From Lachnospira sp. UBA4285 (lineage in GTDB: Bacteria; Bacillota; Clostridia; Lachnospirales; Lachnospiraceae): DNA of 9,369 nt. The notes beneath the pieces were generated by a model. The model was not told where the DNA came from and searched no databases. It worked only from the letters and a program-made list of their open reading frames with translations. Position numbers and translations under genes: made by a program. The stretch is taken from NCBI GenBank assembly GCA_002394965.1, contig DGVL01000080.1:1-9369 (forward strand), in the 5' to 3' direction. Of the stretch, positions 5,744 through 9,369 are shown in pieces; the stretch's first letter is position 1; each line of letters starts with the position of its first letter.

Positions 5744-7285
5744 ATGAACAAAATCAACGTTCTTGAGTATCTGGAGGAGAGCGCGGGCAGAGTTCCGCAC
5801 AAAAAAGCGGTCGAAGACCTGAAGAGCAGCATGACTTATCAGGAGCTGTGGCAGGCGTCATTTACCTGCGGCGCGGCGCTGCTGCGGTATGTGAGACCGG
5901 GACAGGCCGTGGCCGTGTTCATGGACAAGTCTGTGCAGACGCTGGCCGTGTTCTTCGGCGCCGTCTACGCGGGCGGATTCTACTGCATGCTGGATCCGTC
6001 CCAGCCTGTGGAGCGACTGCAGCATATTCTCTCGACGCTGCAGCCGGCTGTTCTTGTGACGGACAAAAAGATGAGCCGCCGGCTTACGGGTCTCGGATTT
6101 ACCGGTCCGATTGTAAATGCCGAAGATCTCCTCGCGCGCCGGGTCAACCCGGCGGACAAGAAGGCGCTTGCGGTTGTGCGCAGCGGCGCGCTTGACATTG
6201 ACCCGCTCTACGCGATTTTCACGTCCGGGTCCACCGGCATGCCCAAAGGGGTTCTGGTGAGCCACCGTTCGGTCATCGATTTCATCGGGTACTTCACGAA
6301 GATCATGGGGATCGAAGAGGACGACATCATCGGCAATCAGGCGCCGTTTGACTTTGACGTCTCGGTCAAGGACATCTACTCGGCCATCAGCACCGGCGCG
6401 ACGCTGGAGCTGATCCCGAAGCTGTACTTTTCGTTCCCGACCAAGCTTCTCGACTTTCTGGACGACCGGAAGGTCACGAGTCTGACCTGGGCGGTGTCAG
6501 CACTCTGCATCGTTACGACTCTGAACGGCTTCTCCTACAAGATTCCCTCCTCGATCCGCCGCGTGATCTTCTCCGGCGAAGTGATGCCGATAAAGCATCT
6601 GAACGCCTGGAGAAAGGCGTATCCGGACGCCACATTCGTGAATGTATACGGACCGACGGAGATCACCTGCAACTGCATGTACTATATCGTGAACCGCAGC
6701 TTCACCGATGACGAGGAGCTGCCGCTGGGAAGACCGTTCCCGAATGAGCGGGTATTCCTGCTGGACGAGAACAACCAGCCGGTGAGTCCGCGGGAACCGG
6801 GGAAGCTTGGCGAGATCTGCGTGTCCGGTACCGCGGTGACGCTCGGGTACCTGAACGCGCCGGACAAGACGGCTGCGGCATTCGTACAGAACCCACTGAA
6901 TACCCGGTACCCGGAGATCATCTACCGTACCGGCGATCTGGCCAGCTACAGTGAGGAAGGCGAGCTGTTCTACCGCACGCGCAGGGACTTCCAGGTGAAG
7001 CTGTTCGGCCACCGCATCGAGCTCTCGGAAGTCGAGCTTGCAGCCAATGCCTGCAGGGATGTGGTGCGCAGCTGCTGTGTCTTTGACAAGGCCAACAACC
7101 GCCTGGCGCTGTTTTATATCGGCAAGGCGGACAAGAAAGAAATCACCGTGACCATGCAGCAGAAGACTCCACACTTCATGATTCCGACTTTTATGAAGGA
7201 ACTCCCGGAGTTCCCGCTGACCAAGAACGGGAAGATCGACCGGAAGGCGCTGCTGGCGCTCAGCGAAGCAGAAAAAAAGGAGTGA
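5744..7285 (+). CDS. Stand-alone amino-acid adenylation enzyme, DltA-like carrier-protein ligase
   Basis: This ANL-superfamily protein of 513 residues activates an amino acid as aminoacyl-AMP and should load it onto a phosphopantetheine thiol. Motifs in order are A3 IFTSGSTGMPKGV (158-170), A4 FDVSVKDIYSA (204-214), A5 VYGPTEIT (301-308), A6 GEICVSGTAVTLGYLN (356-371), A7 YRTGDL (394-399), A8 RRDFQVKLFGHRIE (413-426) and A10 LTKNGKIDRKAL with catalytic Lys497. Size and A4 pattern match DltA, the D-alanine:carrier ligase. Asp205, in the place that binds the substrate amino group, is kept, but Lys209 occupies a pocket position where DltA enzymes carry a different residue. It has no fused carrier or condensation domain. 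ATG 5744 is 13 bases from AAAGG; TTG 5738 is better spaced and may be the true start. It lies 6 bases upstream of the PLP enzyme gene. The substrate is unknown. Confidence 0.86.
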   Translation: MNKINVLEYLEESAGRVPHKKAVEDLKSSMTYQELWQASFTCGAALLRYVRPGQAVAVFMDKSVQTLAVFFGAVYAGGFYCMLDPSQPVERLQHILSTLQPAVLVTDKKMSRRLTGLGFTGPIVNAEDLLARRVNPADKKALAVVRSGALDIDPLYAIFTSGSTGMPKGVLVSHRSVIDFIGYFTKIMGIEEDDIIGNQAPFDFDVSVKDIYSAISTGATLELIPKLYFSFPTKLLDFLDDRKVTSLTWAVSALCIVTTLNGFSYKIPSSIRRVIFSGEVMPIKHLNAWRKAYPDATFVNVYGPTEITCNCMYYIVNRSFTDDEELPLGRPFPNERVFLLDENNQPVSPREPGKLGEICVSGTAVTLGYLNAPDKTAAAFVQNPLNTRYPEIIYRTGDLASYSEEGELFYRTRRDFQVKLFGHRIELSEVELAANACRDVVRSCCVFDKANNRLALFYIGKADKKEITVTMQQKTPHFMIPTFMKELPEFPLTKNGKIDRKALLALSEAEKKE

Positions 7286-7291
7286 CTCCGG

Positions 7292-8533
7292 ATGTTTGAT
7301 ATGCGTGAACTTGACGGCGTGATGGGGAATTACCCGACGCCGTTCTACCTGTTTGATCTGGATGCGTTCCGCGAGCGGTTTGAGGCGATCCAGCAGATTG
7401 TCGGAGACGACGTGACGCTTGTGTATGCGATGAAGGCCAACCCGTTCCTCGTCCACACAGTGACGGGATTCAGCAGGGCGAAATTCGAAGTGTGCTCGCC
7501 CGGGGAATTTTCCATCTGCGAGCGCGAGCGGGTGCCGATGGCCTCGATCGTTCTCTCCGGCGTCTACAAGGAGCGCGAAGACCTGGAGCATGTGATGGAT
7601 GCCTGCGGCGGTGTCGGCATGTACACGGTCGAGTCGATCGGACAGTTTCTTCTGTTAAATGACATGGCGGCTGAGCGCAGGATCCAGATCCCGGTGCTGC
7701 TGCGCCTGACCGGCGGCAATCAGTTCGGCATCGACGAGGATGCCATCCGCGAGATCGTCAGCCACCGGGACGCGTATAAGAATATCCGCATCTGTGGTAT
7801 CCAGCAGTACACAGGCACGCAGAAGCGGAAATTCGAGGACATCGCATCGGAACTCGACAAGCTCGACGAGTTCTGCGACTCGCTGAAAGAGGACTATGGC
7901 TTCACGGTACAGGAGATCGAGTACGGACCGGGACTGAAAGTCGAGTACTTCGGCGATGAGGCATACCGGAATGACCTGTCCGGCTGTCAGATGCTGGCGG
8001 ACAAGCTTGCGTCCTTTCACGGAAAGTATCACTTCAGTCTGGAGATCGGCCGGTATCTGGCTGCTCTGTGCGGGATGTATGTGACCCGGATCGTGGACAT
8101 GAAGGTGAACCGGGACGAGCAGTACCTGATCGTGGATGGCGGTATCAACCACCTGAACTACTACGGGCAGGCGTTCGGCATGCACATGCCGCCGGTCACT
8201 TATATTCCCCAGGGCGGGGAAGGGGTCGGCCTGCGCCAGGGAAAGGGCCGTGTCTCCTCGTATGAGAAGCACTTTGAGTGGACGGTGTGCGGGGCACTCT
8301 GCACTACATCGGATGTGCTGCTCAAGCGCGCCCTGATAAAGGATCCGCACATCGGCGACACTTTTGTCTTCTTTGAGACGGGCGCCTATTCGGTGACCGA
8401 GGCGATGTATCTGTTCCTCTCCCGCAAGCTTCCGCGAATCCTGGCGTACTCGGCCGGGAAGCTGGAAGTGTACAGAGGTATCATCGGATCAGACGTGATC
8501 AATTCCAGAAAGGGCCTTGTGCGGATGCTGTGA
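7292..8533 (+). CDS. Fold-type III PLP-dependent decarboxylase-like enzyme
   Basis: This encodes 413 residues, the length of diaminopimelate decarboxylase. The N-terminal TIM barrel holds the PLP lysine in VYAMKANP (Lys48). GPGLKV (212-217) sits where LysA has its glycine-rich phosphate loop, and EIGRYLAA (251-258) matches the E-x-GR motif. The C-terminal beta domain has CTTSD (337-341), matching the Cys and Asp that complete the active site across the dimer, and GAY (364-366). It is not an ordinary LysA: the HIGSQ motif is YTGTQ (173-177), replacing the His that stacks on PLP with Tyr, and KFG is QFG (144-146). Decarboxylation of an amino acid is most likely; racemisation or epimerisation cannot be excluded. 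AAGGAG (7277-7282) precedes ATG 7292. It is tightly coupled to the ligase gene, implying a shared pathway. Confidence 0.84.
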   Translation: MFDMRELDGVMGNYPTPFYLFDLDAFRERFEAIQQIVGDDVTLVYAMKANPFLVHTVTGFSRAKFEVCSPGEFSICERERVPMASIVLSGVYKEREDLEHVMDACGGVGMYTVESIGQFLLLNDMAAERRIQIPVLLRLTGGNQFGIDEDAIREIVSHRDAYKNIRICGIQQYTGTQKRKFEDIASELDKLDEFCDSLKEDYGFTVQEIEYGPGLKVEYFGDEAYRNDLSGCQMLADKLASFHGKYHFSLEIGRYLAALCGMYVTRIVDMKVNRDEQYLIVDGGINHLNYYGQAFGMHMPPVTYIPQGGEGVGLRQGKGRVSSYEKHFEWTVCGALCTTSDVLLKRALIKDPHIGDTFVFFETGAYSVTEAMYLFLSRKLPRILAYSAGKLEVYRGIIGSDVINSRKGLVRML

Positions 8534-8596
8534 GAAAGCCGTGCGGCCAGGAAAAGAAGATTTTTGCGGACAGAACAGCTGCGGCATATATTGCTC

Positions 8597-8626
8597 TTGA
8601 CGGCGATATACGGCCTGTTGTATCGT
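8597..8626 (+). promoter_or_regulatory. Possible promoter in front of the carrier protein gene
   Basis: TTGACG (8597-8602) and TATCGT (8621-8626) are 18 bases apart in the 130-base gap before the carrier gene. The expected start is near 8633, giving a leader of about 30 bases. The -10 box is imperfect. No terminator hairpin lies between the PLP enzyme gene and this site, so the carrier gene may be read both from the operon and alone. Confidence 0.45.
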
Positions 8627-8663
8627 ATGGAATTGAAAAAGTACCGAAAGGTGGTAGAAACTT

Positions 8664-8891
8664 ATGGATGAGATCATTCGTATGCTGGAGGACATCTGCC
8701 CGTCTGTCGATATCAAGTCCTGTAACACACTGGTTGATGACGGCGTTCTGGATTCCTTTGCCATTGTTTCTCTTGTGGGGGATCTGAATGACAAGTTCGA
8801 CATTGAGATCACGCCGGCGGACATCGTTCCGGAGAACTTCAATTCGGCTGAAGACATCTGGAACATGGTCCAGCGTCTGCAGGATGAATGA
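8664..8891 (+). CDS. Small carrier protein (DltC/acyl carrier protein-like)
   Basis: This acidic protein of 75 residues has the four-helix carrier pattern. The attachment site for 4'-phosphopantetheine is Ser31 in DDGVLDSFAIVSLV (25-38), closer to the LDS[MF] form of DltC than to the fatty-acid ACP form GADSL. Helix 2 (31-44) leads to FDIEITPADIVPENFNSAED, a normal carrier loop, and then to a final helix. It most likely accepts the amino acid activated by the upstream adenylation enzyme and presents it to the next enzyme. AAAGGTGG (8647-8654) gives a strong ribosome binding site. A longer open frame from 8530 overlaps it in another phase but shows no family pattern. A housekeeping fatty-acid role is unlikely given the sequence and neighbours. 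Confidence 0.87.
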   Translation: MDEIIRMLEDICPSVDIKSCNTLVDDGVLDSFAIVSLVGDLNDKFDIEITPADIVPENFNSAEDIWNMVQRLQDE

Positions 8892-8906
8892 AACGGAGCC
8901 TGAGGG

Positions 8907-9369
8907 ATGACATTACTGGAGAATTGGCGCAAAGACGCCTATGAGAGCGAAGATCAGGAAGCAAACCGGAAGCTGTGGCAGGACTATTTCGCGCAGGAGA
9001 AGGGAATCTATGAGAAGGTTCTCGCCGCGAAAGAGCCGTACCGCGGCACCGTGAAGGAACTGGCGGATACGTTCGGAGTCTCTCTGGAGATGATGACGGG
9101 GTTCCTCGACGGCATCAACGACTCTCTGCGGGAAAAGAACCCGATTGAGACAATGGACGAGAATACGGCCGTCTCCCTGGACTTTGACGCGGAGAAGCTG
9201 TATTACAACATGGTCGCCTGCAAGGCCAGCTGGCTCTATGAGCTGCCGCAGTGGGACGGTCTGCTTGACGAGAGGCGCCGCAAGGAGCTGTATCTGAAGC
9301 AGAAGAAGTCCGGGACCATCGTGAAGCCAAAGAAGATCGGGCGCAATGATCCGTGCCCGTGCGGCAGCG
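8907..9369 (+). CDS. SEC-C motif protein, N-terminal part (3' end outside window)
   Basis: The frame runs from ATG 8907 to the window edge, giving 154 residues. GGAG (8895-8898) is 8 bases upstream, and the gene begins 15 bases after the carrier stop. Residues 1-125 are mostly charged and probably helical, with aromatic residues scattered through, and match no domain I can name. From 145 the sequence reads GRNDPCPCGS, the start of a SEC-C zinc-binding motif, with Cys150 and Cys152 as the first two metal ligands; the last two would lie beyond the edge. This motif occurs at the SecA C terminus and in many small proteins linked to ribosomes or SecA. Its spacing suggests co-transcription with the carrier gene, but no functional link is visible, and it may be an unrelated neighbour. 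Confidence 0.8.
   Translation, partial: MTLLENWRKDAYESEDQEANRKLWQDYFAQEKGIYEKVLAAKEPYRGTVKELADTFGVSLEMMTGFLDGINDSLREKNPIETMDENTAVSLDFDAEKLYYNMVACKASWLYELPQWDGLLDERRRKELYLKQKKSGTIVKPKKIGRNDPCPCGS

Noticed and set aside
6497..7591. A 364-residue open frame on the minus strand across the ligase/PLP enzyme junction
   Set aside because: It spans two real genes with clear motifs on the other strand and contains no recognisable domain, so it is a GC-driven shadow.
7292..8533. Calling the PLP enzyme lysA (diaminopimelate decarboxylase of lysine synthesis)
   Set aside because: The His of HIGSQ and the Lys of KFG are replaced, and the gene sits between a ligase and a carrier, away from lysine genes. 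Family membership is clear, but LysA activity is not.
8530..8787. Open frame starting at the GTG that overlaps the PLP enzyme stop and running into the carrier gene
   Set aside because: Its second half is the carrier gene in another phase, its first half has no pattern, and it lacks a fitting ribosome binding site. The carrier frame has a full phosphopantetheine site.
5744..8891. Annotating the cassette as dltA-dltC for lipoteichoic acid D-alanylation
   Set aside because: The ligase and carrier are DltA/DltC-like, but DltB and DltD are missing, a PLP decarboxylase-like gene lies between, and the ligase pocket differs. Gene symbols were left empty.

Overview
The window looks like the chromosome of a GC-rich member of the Bacillota, most likely Clostridia close to Lachnospiraceae. 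The reasons are the cysS-mrnC-rlmB-sigma factor gene order, strong Shine-Dalgarno sites, a SigH-like sigma factor, and an adenylosuccinate synthetase of the divergent clostridial type. No mobile element, CRISPR array or phage gene is visible. The longest stretch without a gene is about 150 bases.

Left part (1-2482): an RNA/translation operon on the + strand with overlapping or abutting genes. It holds the 3' end of cysS, mrnC (Mini-ribonuclease III), rlmB (23S rRNA 2'-O-methyltransferase) and a SigH-like sigma-70 family factor, followed by a separately promoted tRNA-Thr(GGU). The tRNA reads C instead of the nearly invariant T at position 55. A small two-helix membrane protein is encoded convergently on the minus strand, with its stop codon a few bases from the tRNA end.

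Middle part (2749-5472): a cytosolic GH105-type unsaturated glucuronyl/rhamnogalacturonyl hydrolase stands alone behind a possible promoter and a near-perfect 16-bp palindrome. purA follows with its own extended -10 promoter, whose -35 box lies in the last codons of the hydrolase gene. purA ends in a bidirectional hairpin terminator shared with a second small two-helix membrane protein on the minus strand.

Right part (5744-9369): the most interesting region. A DltA-like stand-alone amino-acid adenylation enzyme, a fold-type III PLP enzyme of the LysA/ornithine decarboxylase class, and a small DltC-like carrier protein lie in order on the + strand. They are followed by an incomplete SEC-C motif protein that runs off the end. 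The first three suggest a pathway that modifies an amino acid and activates it onto a phosphopantetheine arm, as in D-alanylation or carrier-bound building-block chemistry. The substrate and final acceptor cannot be read from the window. No MBOAT (DltB-like) or DltD-like acceptor gene is in view.
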